NCBI RefSeq assembly: GCF_000519205.1
Contig: NZ_JAFB01000025.1
Location: forward strand, 4,134 to 68,133
From: Amycolatopsis taiwanensis DSM 45107
GTDB taxonomy: Bacteria; Actinomycetota; Actinomycetes; Mycobacteriales; Pseudonocardiaceae
Length of the DNA stretch: 64,000 nt
Reading direction: 5' to 3'
Part shown: one piece after another, positions 44,322 through 53,778 of the stretch
Layout: each line of letters opens with the position of its first letter
Position numbering within the stretch: position 1 is the first letter of the stretch
Notes under the pieces: generated by a model
What the model saw: the letters and a program-made list of their open reading frames with translations, nothing else
Told to the model about the DNA's origin: nothing
The model's database searches: none
Position numbers and translations under genes: made by a program

Positions 44322-45944
44322 CTACCCGTCCGCCGCTATCGGTTCGTCACCGGAGACCGCGGCCGTGCGATCCCACGTACCATCGGTGATGCCGCGATCA
44401 CCCTCGGCCCGTAACCGATACTTTGCCACCTTGTCGGTGGGTGTGCGCGGTAACGCATCCCGGAACTCGACGTAGCGGGGAATCATGTACCGGGGCAGGT
44501 GCTCCTCGCAGAACGCGATCAGTTCCTCCGGGTCGAGACTGACACCCGGCCGCAGGACCACGGCCAGCTTGACGTCCTCGTCCTCCAATTCGGACGGAAC
44601 GCCGATGGCGGCGCATTCCAGCACGGCCGGATGCAGGTTGACCTCGCACTCCAGGTCGAAGGCGGAGATGTTCTCGCCACGCCTGCGGATCGAGTCCTTC
44701 ATCCGGTCAAGGAAGTAGAAGTACCCGTCCTCGTCCCGCCAAACCCGGTCGCCGGTGTGGAACCAGAGGTTGCGGAAACAGTGCGCGGTCGCCTCGGGCG
44801 CACCGTAATAGCCGGTGGTGACGGTGAACGGCTGTTTCGGCCGTACCACCAGCTCGCCGGGTTCACCGGGACCGACCTCGCGATCGCTCTCGTCGACCAC
44901 GGCGACCTCGAACCGCTCGTCGTGCGCGGTGCCGCAGGAACCGATCTTCCATTCGCCGTACGGGCTTCCGGTGGCGATCCCGACCTCGGTACTGGTGTAG
45001 GTCTCCACCGACCGCACCCCGAACCGCTCCCGCAGCGGTTCGTCCAGTCCGGACTTGCCCATGTAGAAGGTTTCCAGTGGATGGTCCCGGTCGCGCGGGT
45101 CGGGTGGCCGGTTGAGCAGGATCGGGATCATCGAGAACACGCTCATCGCGACCTGCGCGCCGAAGTACCGCACGTCGTCCCAGAACTTCGAGGCGTGGAA
45201 CTTGTCCACGATCGCGATCGCCCCACCGGACAGGAGCGCCGAGAGCACCCCGTCCCACAGTCCGGCCGCGTGGAACAGCGGCAACGGGCAGTAGGTCGTC
45301 TTGCCCCAGCGGTCCAGGTAGTTCAGCGAATCGTAGGCGCAGGTCAGCGCCAGCGCGTGGGAGCACATCGCGCCCTTGGACGGCCCGGTCGTGCCCGAGG
45401 TGTACATGATCGCCTGCAGGTGATGGAACCCGACGCCGGACCGGGGTGCGTCGGCACCGAAGTCGAGCAGGTTCGACCAGCTCAGGAACGGCGTGGTCAG
45501 CGGCTGCGGCCCGCCACCGATGTCACCGGATCCGCGCCGCACCACGACCCGGCGCAGGCCGGGAAGCTTGTTCGCCAACGGCGCCAGCCGGTCGAAGTAG
45601 TCTGCGTCGATGACCAGCACGGTCGCGTCCGAACTGGTCAGCACATGGCGGAGCAACTCGCCCTTGTGGGCGGTGTTGACCGGCACCGCGACCACGCCGA
45701 GCCGCGCCAAGGCGAACATCAGATGGACGAACTCGGCGCAGTTGGGCAGCATCACCGCAACGTGGTCGTCGCGCTGCACACCGCACGCGATCAAGCCCTG
45801 CGCCACGCGGTCGGCCATCTCGTCGACCTCGCCGTAGCTGACATCACCTTCGTAGAACTTCAAAAAAGTGTCGTTCCGATGGGCCTTGGCCTGTGTCCTG
45901 AGCACGTCGCCAAGGACGTAATCCTCCAGCATCGCCTCGCGCAT
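44322..45944 (-). CDS. AMP-forming acyl-CoA ligase (CaiC-like)
   Basis: This ANL-superfamily adenylating enzyme has 540 residues. The P-loop-like motif is MYTSGTTGPSKGAMCSH; others are ETYTSTEVGI, LWFHTGDRVWRDEDGYFYFL, the hinge DRMKDSIRRRGENIS and the C-terminal Lys in PRTPTDKVAKYRL. It activates a carboxylic acid to its CoA thioester and is first in the operon, so it defines entry of the substrate. The closest named type I recognise is crotonobetaine/carnitine-CoA ligase, but no carnitine genes are adjacent. Confidence 0.9.
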   Translation of the reverse strand: MREAMLEDYVLGDVLRTQAKAHRNDTFLKFYEGDVSYGEVDEMADRVAQGLIACGVQRDDHVAVMLPNCAEFVHLMFALARLGVVAVPVNTAHKGELLRHVLTSSDATVLVIDADYFDRLAPLANKLPGLRRVVVRRGSGDIGGGPQPLTTPFLSWSNLLDFGADAPRSGVGFHHLQAIMYTSGTTGPSKGAMCSHALALTCAYDSLNYLDRWGKTTYCPLPLFHAAGLWDGVLSALLSGGAIAIVDKFHASKFWDDVRYFGAQVAMSVFSMIPILLNRPPDPRDRDHPLETFYMGKSGLDEPLRERFGVRSVETYTSTEVGIATGSPYGEWKIGSCGTAHDERFEVAVVDESDREVGPGEPGELVVRPKQPFTVTTGYYGAPEATAHCFRNLWFHTGDRVWRDEDGYFYFLDRMKDSIRRRGENISAFDLECEVNLHPAVLECAAIGVPSELEDEDVKLAVVLRPGVSLDPEELIAFCEEHLPRYMIPRYVEFRDALPRTPTDKVAKYRLRAEGDRGITDGTWDRTAAVSGDEPIAADG

Positions 45945-46059
45945 AACACCTCCGACGGCGCCCCGACAGTGGTCCTGTGCCGGTCCAGCGCTGCCCGGAC
46001 CGGTCAGCCAACTGATCCCATCCGAACACGAAAAGCCTTGTTAGCCAACCCCGCCGAAA

Positions 46060-46088
46060 GTTCACCGGTCGCCCTCCGGCCGGTGAAC
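46060..46088. terminator. Inverted repeat between iclR and ligase operon
   Basis: A perfect 9-bp stem (GTTCACCGG / CCGGTGAAC) with an 11-base loop lies in the 250-bp gap after the iclR stop and 116 bp before the ligase start. It could end iclR transcription or act as an operator for the ligase operon. Confidence 0.45.
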
Positions 46089-46194
46089 ACCAACACTTTC
46101 CGCAGGTCGGAGCGGGTCCAGGTGGCGTTTGATTTTTGGCGACAAAGGAAGCCGGAAAGCAGGCGAACGTCACCGCCCAGCCGAACGGACGCCG

Positions 46195-46968
46195 TCAGCT
46201 TCCGCGGGACTGGCCCAGGACAGGCGCGGCCGCGAGATCGCGGTCGGTTGCGGTGACCGCCGTGGACAGTGCGCTCACCCAGGTGGACAGCAGGTCACGG
46301 TCGAACCGGACCGCGGGCATGGCGATCGACAGCGCCGCGAACGGCCGGCCGTCGGGTTCCGGGATCACCATGCCCAGGGCGGTGAGGCCCGTTTCGGTGA
46401 GCTGGTCGTTGATCGCGAACCCCCGTTTGCGCACCAGTCCCAGTTCGCGGCGGAGCTTCGGCAGGTTCACCCCGGCGGCCTCCGGGTCCGGGTAGAGCTC
46501 GGCAAGCTCGTGCGGGGGCAGGGCGGCGAGCAGTGCCTTGCCCCCGGACGCCAGGTGCGCGGGCAGGACGCGGCCCACTCGGTCGCCGACGCGCAGCACC
46601 TGGTCCGACTCCACCGAGGCCACGAACCGGACACTCGCGTCCACCCGGACCATCAGGTTCGCCGTCTCCCGCACGCGTGCCACCAACTGTTGCATGTGCG
46701 GCAGGGCGACTCTCCGCAGGAGCGCGACCGGCGCGCCGCTGGTGCCGGCCGCGCGCAGCACCGGACCCGCCTGGTACCGGCGGTCACCACCTTGCTCGGC
46801 GAAGTCCCGGTACACCAGCATCGACAGCAGCCGGTGCGCGGTGGACCGGGAGACGCCGAGCCGGTCGGCCGCCTCCGAGACGCGAAGCGGACCTTCCTGC
46901 TGCAACAGCGTCGCCAGGTGGAGCGCATGGTCCACCGACTCGATCGCATACTGCGGCTTGTTCTTCAC
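46195..46968 (-). CDS. IclR-family transcriptional regulator
   Basis: The product has 257 residues. The N-terminal winged helix (SVDHALHLATLLQQEGPLRV, then SEAADRLGVSRSTAHRLLSM) is followed by the IclR effector domain (LASGGKALLAALPPHELAEL, KRGFAINDQLTETGLTALGM). It lies 51 bp after the 3-hydroxybenzoate hydroxylase gene on the same strand and is the likely regulator of the gentisate operon. IclR proteins often control aromatic pathways. Confidence 0.9.
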   Translation of the reverse strand: MKNKPQYAIESVDHALHLATLLQQEGPLRVSEAADRLGVSRSTAHRLLSMLVYRDFAEQGGDRRYQAGPVLRAAGTSGAPVALLRRVALPHMQQLVARVRETANLMVRVDASVRFVASVESDQVLRVGDRVGRVLPAHLASGGKALLAALPPHELAELYPDPEAAGVNLPKLRRELGLVRKRGFAINDQLTETGLTALGMVIPEPDGRPFAALSIAMPAVRFDRDLLSTWVSALSTAVTATDRDLAAAPVLGQSRGS

Positions 46969-47019
46969 AGCAGAATCGTATGTCCCTCGACCCGGACGCG
47001 CCCGGCAGTGCGCACGCCG

Positions 47020-48285
47020 TCAGAGTGCCACGCTGTCCAACGGGATACGTGGGTAGAGCTCCGGCTCGTCCTCGGGCCGCAGCGCGGTCGGGCCGAAGAC
47101 CCAGTCGGTGAAGGAATAGTCGTAAACGTCCCGCGCGCGCAGCAGCTTGTTGCGCTGTTGCCGCGCACGGCCGTCGAGATGCCAGAGCTCACCCCACGAC
47201 CGCGCGGTCAGCACGACCCGGCGGCAGTGCTCGGTCCGGACGGCCTGATATCCCGCGAACGCCCGTTCCCAGTCCACTCCGGACGACTCCGCCGACCGCC
47301 GGGCCCGCTGCTCACCGATGTGCTCGGCCAGCACCCAGCCGTCCTCGATGGCCATCACCGCACCCTGCGCCATGTACTGCAACGGCGGATGCGCCGCGTC
47401 GCCGAGCAACGCGATCCGGCCCTGAACCCACGTGTCGATCGGATCGCGGTCGAACATCCGCCACCAGCGGTCTCGCCACATGAGCGGAAGCCCGGCCTGA
47501 ACCTGTGCGCACGTGCCTTCGAAGGCGCGGTCCAGCTCGTCCGGAGTCCCCCAGTCGGGCTCACCGGCCACCGCCTTGGGCGACTCGAAGACGGCAACCT
47601 GGTTGAACATCTCCCCGCCACGCAACGGGTACTGCACGAAATGGCATTTCGGTCCGATGTAGACCACGACGGCCTTGTCGTGCACGTCGTGGCCACGAAC
47701 CTGCTCGAAGGGGACAGCGCCACGGTATGCCACGTAAGCCGAGTTGACCGGTTCGTCGTCCACGAGCAGCCGGCGTGCGATCGAATGGAGACCGTCGGCC
47801 GCGATCACCGCCTCGGCATCGTCGACGCGACCGTCCGCAAAGGACACCCGCGCACCCTGCCCGGTGTTCTCGTAGCCGGTGCAGTCGGCATCGGTGACCA
47901 GATCGACACCCGCGCGCACGCATGCCTGATGGAAGATGCGATGCAAATCGCTGCGATGCATCACGAGATACGGGTCCCCGTACCGGCGCTCGACGTCGCC
48001 GAGGTCCAGCCGCGTCAGCTCGGCGGAGTCGAGCGCGTCCTTCATGATCATGTGCTCGGGCAGGACCCCGAGTGCCCTCGCCTCGTCCAGGAGCCCGTAT
48101 TCCCGGAGGATGCGGGTGCAGTTCGGGGCGAGCTGGAGTCCGGCGCCGACCTCCCCGAACTCCGGGGCCTTCTCATATACCCGCACCCGCAGTCCCTTGC
48201 GGGTGAGGGCGAGCGCGGCCGACAACCCGCCGATGCCACCACCGATCACCAGGACGTCGGCGCGATTCGTGCGTTCTGTGCTCAT
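47020..48285 (-). CDS. 3-hydroxybenzoate 6-hydroxylase (FAD monooxygenase)
   Basis: This class A flavoprotein hydroxylase has 421 residues. It shows the FAD-binding GGGIGGLSAALAL, the DG motif VIAADGLHSIARR and the GD motif RIALLGDAAHPPLQYMAQGA. The YGPTAL-like C-terminus and GEVGAGLQLAPN resemble 3-hydroxybenzoate 6-hydroxylases. It makes gentisate from 3-hydroxybenzoate with NADH and O2. It is last of four coupled genes with maleylpyruvate isomerase, fumarylpyruvate hydrolase and gentisate dioxygenase. The ATG at 48283-48285 has GAGG upstream. Confidence 0.88.
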   Translation of the reverse strand: MSTERTNRADVLVIGGGIGGLSAALALTRKGLRVRVYEKAPEFGEVGAGLQLAPNCTRILREYGLLDEARALGVLPEHMIMKDALDSAELTRLDLGDVERRYGDPYLVMHRSDLHRIFHQACVRAGVDLVTDADCTGYENTGQGARVSFADGRVDDAEAVIAADGLHSIARRLLVDDEPVNSAYVAYRGAVPFEQVRGHDVHDKAVVVYIGPKCHFVQYPLRGGEMFNQVAVFESPKAVAGEPDWGTPDELDRAFEGTCAQVQAGLPLMWRDRWWRMFDRDPIDTWVQGRIALLGDAAHPPLQYMAQGAVMAIEDGWVLAEHIGEQRARRSAESSGVDWERAFAGYQAVRTEHCRRVVLTARSWGELWHLDGRARQQRNKLLRARDVYDYSFTDWVFGPTALRPEDEPELYPRIPLDSVAL

Positions 48286-48293
48286 GGTGGTCC

Positions 48294-48941
48294 TCACAGC
48301 CAAGGGGGCAACGGCGCCGCTGGGGCGCCGTCGCTCGTGGTCACGCCGGTGTACGGCCGGCCCGCCAGGTATGCGGTGATCTCGGGGAGGCTGCCGTGCA
48401 CTTCGGGTAGCCCGGCCTCGCCGCGCTTGTCGCGAATTTCGGCGCCGAGTGCTTCGAGGAAGGGCTCGGGCAGATCGGTGAACCGGATGCCGGTGGCGAG
48501 ATCGACCGCGTGGACCATCACCTCACGGCTGCGCATCCACGGCGTCTCCAGCGCCGGCACCCGTCGGCCCTGGGCGGTCACGACCTCGGCCCGCCACTGT
48601 TCGCCGGTCAGTTCCGCCATGGATTCCGCGAGGATGCGGGCGGAATCGTCGAACCACGCGAGCAGCCGCTCCGGAGGCAACGCTGCTCCATTCTCGATCG
48701 CCTCCGCACGTTGTGCCGGCGAGGAATACATCGGGGTCTGGACACCGGTGCGCGCCCAATGCACAAGATTGCCGATCGCGTCGGCATTGCTCGCCAGGTG
48801 CGCGACGACGTGCTTGCGGGACCAGCCGGGAAGCAGCGACGGCTCGGCGAGACCGGCCTCGTCCAGGCCGCGGATGGCCTTGCCGCACAACGCAGTCCCC
48901 TCGGCGACCCACTCCAGGGTCGTGGCCGGCGTCCGGGTCAC
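48294..48941 (-). CDS. Maleylpyruvate isomerase, mycothiol-dependent type
   Basis: The product has 215 residues from the GTG at 48939-48941, which overlaps the upstream stop by 4 bp. The DinB/MDMPI helical fold shows GWSRKHVVAHLASNADAIGN (metal His) and MRSREVMVHAVDLATG (Glu and His metal ligands), with a C-terminal MDMPI domain. It isomerises maleylpyruvate to fumarylpyruvate using mycothiol, which fits an actinobacterium. Downstream, 8 bp separate it from the hydroxylase. Confidence 0.88.
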   Translation of the reverse strand: MTRTPATTLEWVAEGTALCGKAIRGLDEAGLAEPSLLPGWSRKHVVAHLASNADAIGNLVHWARTGVQTPMYSSPAQRAEAIENGAALPPERLLAWFDDSARILAESMAELTGEQWRAEVVTAQGRRVPALETPWMRSREVMVHAVDLATGIRFTDLPEPFLEALGAEIRDKRGEAGLPEVHGSLPEITAYLAGRPYTGVTTSDGAPAAPLPPWL

Positions 48942-49771
48942 CGGGAGCCTCCGGTCACGCGGTTCTTCAACTGGCCGATGCCCTCGATTTCCGTCGTGAC
49001 GATCGCGCCTTCGTCCAGGAAGACCGGGGGCTTGCGGGCGTGGCCCACGCCACCGGGTGTTCCGGTGGCGATGAGGTCGCCGGGGTTGAGCCGGACCATC
49101 GTCGAGACGTAGCGCACCAAGGCCACCGGGTCGAACAGCAGATCGCCGGTGTTGTCCTGCTGCATCACCTGATCGTCGACCGCGCACCGGATGTCCAGTG
49201 CGGGCCGGGGACCGCCCAACTCGTCCGGTGTCACGAGGTAGGGGCCGACCGGTGTGGTGTGGTCCCAGTTCTTGCCCTGCAGCCATTCCCGGGTACGGAA
49301 CTGCCAGTCGCGGCAGGTGACGTCGTTGAGCACGGTGAAGCCGGCGATCGCCGCTACCGCCGCTTGCTCGTCGGCACGGCGTACCTGCCGTCCGACGACC
49401 ACGGTGAGTTCGGCCTCCCAGTCGAGCATCTCGGTCTCGGCCGGGCGTTCGATGTCATCCCGGGCGCCGATCAACGTATCGGCGAACTTGGCGAAGAGGG
49501 TCGGGTACTCCGGAAGATCGCGCCCCATCTCCTTGATGTGGTTCTGGTAGTTGAGTCCGACGCACACGACCTTGCTCGGGCGGGGCACGAGCGTGGCGAA
49601 TTCCGCCCCGGCAACGGGATGCTCCGGCCCCGCGGCACTCGCCGCCGCCGCGAGCCCCGCGGGGTCGGCGAGAACGGCACCGACGTCCGGCTGCCCGACT
49701 TCAACCAGCACATCACCTTCGAGTCGTGCGGCGACCGTACGGTCGGCGAGACGAATGGTTGCGAGCTTCAT
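48938..49771 (-). CDS. Fumarylpyruvate hydrolase (FAH family)
   Basis: The product has 277 residues. An N-terminal cap is followed by the FAH domain. Metal and active-site motifs are VGLNYQNHIKEMG, LDWEAELTVVVGR, LNDVTCRDWQFRTREW and ATGTPGGVGHARKPP. It hydrolyses fumarylpyruvate to fumarate and pyruvate, the last step of the gentisate pathway. Both ends overlap neighbouring genes by 4 bp. Confidence 0.9.
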   Translation of the reverse strand: MKLATIRLADRTVAARLEGDVLVEVGQPDVGAVLADPAGLAAAASAAGPEHPVAGAEFATLVPRPSKVVCVGLNYQNHIKEMGRDLPEYPTLFAKFADTLIGARDDIERPAETEMLDWEAELTVVVGRQVRRADEQAAVAAIAGFTVLNDVTCRDWQFRTREWLQGKNWDHTTPVGPYLVTPDELGGPRPALDIRCAVDDQVMQQDNTGDLLFDPVALVRYVSTMVRLNPGDLIATGTPGGVGHARKPPVFLDEGAIVTTEIEGIGQLKNRVTGGSR

Positions 49772-50925
49772 CGGGTGATCTCCTCGACGTGACTGCGGTA
49801 CAGGTTGAGCTTGGTGAAAATGGGGGCGTCACTGAACTGGAACAGATCAAGCGCGCCCGAGTCGGAATCCGACGCCGAGGCATCCGACGCCACCGAGAAC
49901 GGCTGCCAGGAAGGCACGACGAACAGGTCCCCGCGCTGCACCGACCACGAGAAGTCACCGACCTTGACCCGCCCGGAGCCGTCGAACACCTGGTAGACCG
50001 AGGAACCCGTCTCCCGCCGCGGTGCGGTCTCGGCCCCGGCCGCGATCCGGTGGACCTGGACGCGGATCGTCGGCAGGACGTCCTCACCGGTGGTCGGGTT
50101 GGTGTAGCGCACGACCGCGTGACCGTGTTCAACGGTGCTCGGATGGCCCTCGCGTTCCAGGCGAAGCTGGTCCGCCAGCGCGGCATCGGTGTCCTCCCAG
50201 CGGTAGCAGAGCAGGGGGGTGGCCGCCGTGCGCCCGGAACGCGCCACCGGCGTCAGCCCCGGGTGCCCCCACAAGCGCTGCGAACGGGACCGGTCGGGAA
50301 CCGTGCGTTCCTCATCCGGCAGGTGGTCGCGCCCGAAGTCGAAGAACTGAGCCTCGATGTCGTACTGGAACGGGATGTCCAGACCGTCGATCCACGCCAT
50401 CGGCGCACTCGCCGCATTGTGGTGCGCGTGCCAGTTCATCCCTGGCTGCGGCAGGAAATCCCCGCGGCGCATGGGAACCGGATCACCCTCCACCACCGTC
50501 CACACCCCTTCGCCCTCGACGACGAAGCGGAAAGCGTTCTGGGTGTGCCGGTGCTCCGGTGCGTCCTCGCCGGGCATCAGGTACTGGATCGCCGCCCACA
50601 GCGTCGGCGTCGCATAGGGCCGGCCGCCCAGGCCCGGATTGGCCAGTGCGATCGCGCGCCGTTCACCACCGCGCCCGACCGGCACAAGATTGCCCGATCG
50701 GGCCGCCAGTTCGACCAGGGTCTGCCACTCCCACAGGTGCGGCTGTGCCTTCGACTTCGGCTGCCGGGGCATCAGGTCCCCGATCTCGGTCCAGAGTGGA
50801 ACCAGAAGTTCCTTCTCGAAACCCCGGTACAGGTCCTCCAGTTCCGGCGTCACCGGCGGTTGGTCTGGACGGCTCGCCGCGGTCAGGCTCACCGGCGAGA
50901 CATCACGGGCGTCTGTGTCGGTCAT
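49768..50925 (-). CDS. Gentisate 1,2-dioxygenase
   Basis: This bicupin iron enzyme has 385 residues. The first cupin has PEHRHTQNAFRFVVEGEGVW, with the iron-binding His pair, and GMNWHAHHN. The second cupin (about 270-370) is GSSVYQVFDGSGRVKVGDFSW. It opens the gentisate ring to maleylpyruvate with O2. It is the first gene of the operon and so marks the promoter region at about 50926-51001. An ATG at 50946 is possible but less likely. Confidence 0.92.
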   Translation of the reverse strand: MTDTDARDVSPVSLTAASRPDQPPVTPELEDLYRGFEKELLVPLWTEIGDLMPRQPKSKAQPHLWEWQTLVELAARSGNLVPVGRGGERRAIALANPGLGGRPYATPTLWAAIQYLMPGEDAPEHRHTQNAFRFVVEGEGVWTVVEGDPVPMRRGDFLPQPGMNWHAHHNAASAPMAWIDGLDIPFQYDIEAQFFDFGRDHLPDEERTVPDRSRSQRLWGHPGLTPVARSGRTAATPLLCYRWEDTDAALADQLRLEREGHPSTVEHGHAVVRYTNPTTGEDVLPTIRVQVHRIAAGAETAPRRETGSSVYQVFDGSGRVKVGDFSWSVQRGDLFVVPSWQPFSVASDASASDSDSGALDLFQFSDAPIFTKLNLYRSHVEEITR

Positions 50926-51001
50926 GGGGACATCGTGCCCCACCATGCGGCCAGTGGAACCCGAGATTCTGCACAGCAGAACGGGCCGAGCCGTTCACGG
51001 G

Positions 51002-52381
51002 TCAGGTTCCGGGCCAGTCGATGCTCAGGTACTGGGTCTCGGTGAACTCGTTGAGTCCGTCGCGGGCGCCTTCGCGGCCGAGTCCGCTTTGTTTCATGCC
51101 CCCGAAGGGGGCCGCGGGGTCGGAGACGAGGCCGCGGTTGATGCCGACCATGCCGGCGTCGATGGCCTCCCCCAGACGCAGGGCGTGCTGAAGCTCGCCG
51201 GCGTAGACATAGGCGGCCAGTCCCAACTCCGAGGCGTTGACCCACGCCAGGAGTTCGCTCTCGTCGTGCCAGGTGACGACCGGGGCGACCGGGCCGAAGA
51301 TCTCCTGGCCGACGATCTCGGCATCCGCCGGCACATCGGCGAGCACGGTCGGTGGAAAGAAATGCCCCTGCCCCTCACCCGGGATCGCGGCCCGTGCCAC
51401 GACCCGCGCGCCGGCCGCGAGGGCGGAATCGACCAGCCTGGCAACTCCGCCAACGGCTTTCGCGCTGATCAGTGGCCCGATCTCGCCACCGGCGCCGACG
51501 GTAAGCGCTTCCACTCGCTTGCTCAGGCGCGCGACGAATTCATCGGCGACGTCGGCATGGACGTAGAAGCGGTTCGCGGCGGTACAGGCCTGGCCGCCGT
51601 TGCGGAACTTCGCGATCATGGCACCGTCGACGGCCGCGTCGAGGTCGGCGTCGGCGGTGACCACGAACGGCGCGTTGCCACCCAGCTCCATGGACGCGTT
51701 GACGACGCGATCGGCCGCTTGACGCAGCAGCAACTGGCCGACCCGGGTGGAGCCGGTGAACGAGATCTTGCGGACTCGCGGGTCTTCCAGCCAGGTCGTG
51801 ACGACGCCGCCGGCGTCGGTAGTGGTCACCACGTTGACCACACCGCCGGGCACGCCGGCCTCGGTCAGCAGACGGGCGACCGCGAGCGCGGTCAGCGGCG
51901 TTTCGGCCGCCGGCTTGAGCACCACGGTGCACCCCGCGGCCAGCGCCGGGCCGATCTTCCGGGTGGCCATCGCGGCGGGAAAGTTCCACGGCGTGACGAG
52001 CGCGGCGATGCCGACCGGCCGCCGCGTGACCACGGTCCGGGTACCACCGGCCGGCGAAGGCCCATAGCCACCATCGGTACGGACGGCTTCTTCGGCGTAC
52101 CAACGGAAAAACTCAGCCGCGTAGGCCACTTCCCCACGAGCATCGGCCGGCGACTTACCGTTTTCCGACACGATCAACTCAGCGAGCTGCTCGCGGTCAC
52201 GCAGCATCAGCTCGAACGTCCGATGCAGAATCTCCGACCGAGCGCGCGCCGGGGTCCGGGCCCAGGCCCGCGCGGCGGCCTCGGCGGCGTCCACCGCTGC
52301 CCGCGCTTCGGCCGGGCCGCCGTCGGCGACCATGGCGATGATCTCGCCGGTCGCGGGGTTCTCAACCGGGAACTCGGTCAT
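51002..52381 (-). CDS. gabD: Succinate-semialdehyde dehydrogenase-like ALDH
   Basis: This aldehyde dehydrogenase has 459 residues. It shows TPWNFPAAMATRKIGPALAA, ISFTGSTRVGQ, MELGGNAPFVV (catalytic Glu) and RNGGQACTAANRFYV (catalytic Cys). It overlaps the aminotransferase gene by 4 bp, so it most likely oxidises succinate semialdehyde to succinate with NAD(P)+. A related semialdehyde such as glutarate semialdehyde cannot be excluded. Confidence 0.9.
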   Translation of the reverse strand: MTEFPVENPATGEIIAMVADGGPAEARAAVDAAEAAARAWARTPARARSEILHRTFELMLRDREQLAELIVSENGKSPADARGEVAYAAEFFRWYAEEAVRTDGGYGPSPAGGTRTVVTRRPVGIAALVTPWNFPAAMATRKIGPALAAGCTVVLKPAAETPLTALAVARLLTEAGVPGGVVNVVTTTDAGGVVTTWLEDPRVRKISFTGSTRVGQLLLRQAADRVVNASMELGGNAPFVVTADADLDAAVDGAMIAKFRNGGQACTAANRFYVHADVADEFVARLSKRVEALTVGAGGEIGPLISAKAVGGVARLVDSALAAGARVVARAAIPGEGQGHFFPPTVLADVPADAEIVGQEIFGPVAPVVTWHDESELLAWVNASELGLAAYVYAGELQHALRLGEAIDAGMVGINRGLVSDPAAPFGGMKQSGLGREGARDGLNEFTETQYLSIDWPGT

Positions 52382-53697
52382 GCGCGAAACCCTTCCGCGA
52401 GGACGTCGAGCGCGTCGTTCAGCAGTTCGTCGCTGATCGCCAGGGGCGGGAGGAACCGCAGGACATTGCCGTAGGTGCCGCAGGTCAGCACGATCACGCC
52501 CTGGGCGTGCGCGGCCGCGGCGACCGCGCGGGCGAGTTCGGGATCCGGCTCGGTGGTGCCCGGCCGGACCAGTTCGACCGCGAGCATCGCGCCGCGGCCA
52601 CGGACATCGCCGATGCGATCGTCCTTCTCCTGCAGCCGGCACAGCCGGTCTTTCATCAACTCTTCGATCGCGCGTGCCCGCTCGAGAAGGCCCTCGGCCT
52701 CGATCGTCTCGATCGTGGCGAGCGCGGCCGCACAGGCCAGCGGATTGCCCCCGTAGGTGCCGCCGAGCCCACCGGTGTGTGCAGCGTCCATGATGTCGGC
52801 GCGGCCGGTGACCGCCGACAGCGGCAGGCCGTCGGCGATGCCCTTCGCGCTGACCAGCAGATCCGGCACGATCCCCTCGTGCTCGCTCGCGAACAGCGCG
52901 CCGGTCCGGGCGAACCCCGTCTGCACCTCGTCGGCGATGAACACGACGTCGTTGGCGCGGCACCACGCCGCCAGTTCGGGCAGGAACCCGGGTGCCGGCA
53001 CGATGAACCCACCCTCCCCCTGGATGGGTTCGATCACGACGGCCGCCGGCCTGCCGACCTGCTTCTCGATCACGTCGATGGCCCGGCGGGCGGCGGCCGG
53101 GCCGTCCGCACGGTCCCGGAACGGGTACGACAGCGGTGCGCGGTAAACCTCGGCCGCGAACGGCCCGAACCCCTGCTTGTACGGCATCGACTTCGCGGTC
53201 ATCGCCATCGTCAGATTGGTGCGGCCGTGATAAGCGTGGTCGAACGCGACGACCGCCTGACGGCCGGTGAAGGCGCGGGCGATCTTGACCGCGTTCTCCA
53301 CGGCCTCGGCGCCCGAGTTGAACAGCACCGACCGCTTCTCGTGCGTGCCCGGTGTCAGCCGGTTGAGCTGCTCGGCCACCGCCACATAGCCCTCGTATGG
53401 GGTGACCATGAAGCAGGTGTGCGTGAACGCATCCAGTTGCCCGCGCACCGCGTCAACCACCCTCGGCGCGCTGACGCCGACCGTCGTCACCGCGATGCCG
53501 GAGCCGAGGTCGATCAGGACGTTGCCGTCGACGTCCTCCACCACTCCCCCACTGGCACGCACGGCGAACACGGGCATGGTCGTACCGACCCCGCGCGCGA
53601 CGGCGTGCTCCTTGCGCGCCATCAGTTCCAGGGAACGCGGACCGGGAATCGCGGTTGCGAGGTGACGGGCCTGGGCCGGCCCACTGGTGAGCGTCAT
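52378..53697 (-). CDS. gabT: 4-aminobutyrate aminotransferase-like class III transaminase
   Basis: This PLP class III aminotransferase has 439 residues. It shows LFNSGAEAVENAVKIARAFT, IEPIQGEGGFIVP, DVVFIADEVQTGFARTG (PLP-binding Asp) and LLVSAKGIADGLPLSAV, whose Lys binds PLP. With the overlapping gabD it forms the GABA-to-succinate route. An LysR gene diverges 81 bp upstream and probably controls both. Confidence 0.92.
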   Translation of the reverse strand: MTLTSGPAQARHLATAIPGPRSLELMARKEHAVARGVGTTMPVFAVRASGGVVEDVDGNVLIDLGSGIAVTTVGVSAPRVVDAVRGQLDAFTHTCFMVTPYEGYVAVAEQLNRLTPGTHEKRSVLFNSGAEAVENAVKIARAFTGRQAVVAFDHAYHGRTNLTMAMTAKSMPYKQGFGPFAAEVYRAPLSYPFRDRADGPAAARRAIDVIEKQVGRPAAVVIEPIQGEGGFIVPAPGFLPELAAWCRANDVVFIADEVQTGFARTGALFASEHEGIVPDLLVSAKGIADGLPLSAVTGRADIMDAAHTGGLGGTYGGNPLACAAALATIETIEAEGLLERARAIEELMKDRLCRLQEKDDRIGDVRGRGAMLAVELVRPGTTEPDPELARAVAAAAHAQGVIVLTCGTYGNVLRFLPPLAISDELLNDALDVLAEGFRA

Positions 53698-53751
53698 GCT
53701 GCCATCGTCACCAGCATCGACCATGCCGTCCAATGCTTCTTTTCTTCTTTC

Positions 53752-53772
53752 AGTATGTGCATGAGGCATACT
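53752..53772. promoter_or_regulatory. LysR-box-like inverted repeat in gabT/LysR divergent region
   Basis: AGTATG, 9 bases, CATACT is a 6-bp inverted repeat containing a T-N11-A core, the usual LysR recognition form. It lies just before the LysR start at 53779 and 54 bp upstream of gabT. Confidence 0.45.
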
Positions 53773-53778
53773 CTCCTT

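Noticed and set aside
46129-48999. Long open frame (956 codons) on the plus strand
   Set aside because: It is antisense to iclR, the hydroxylase and the isomerase, all of which show clear family motifs.
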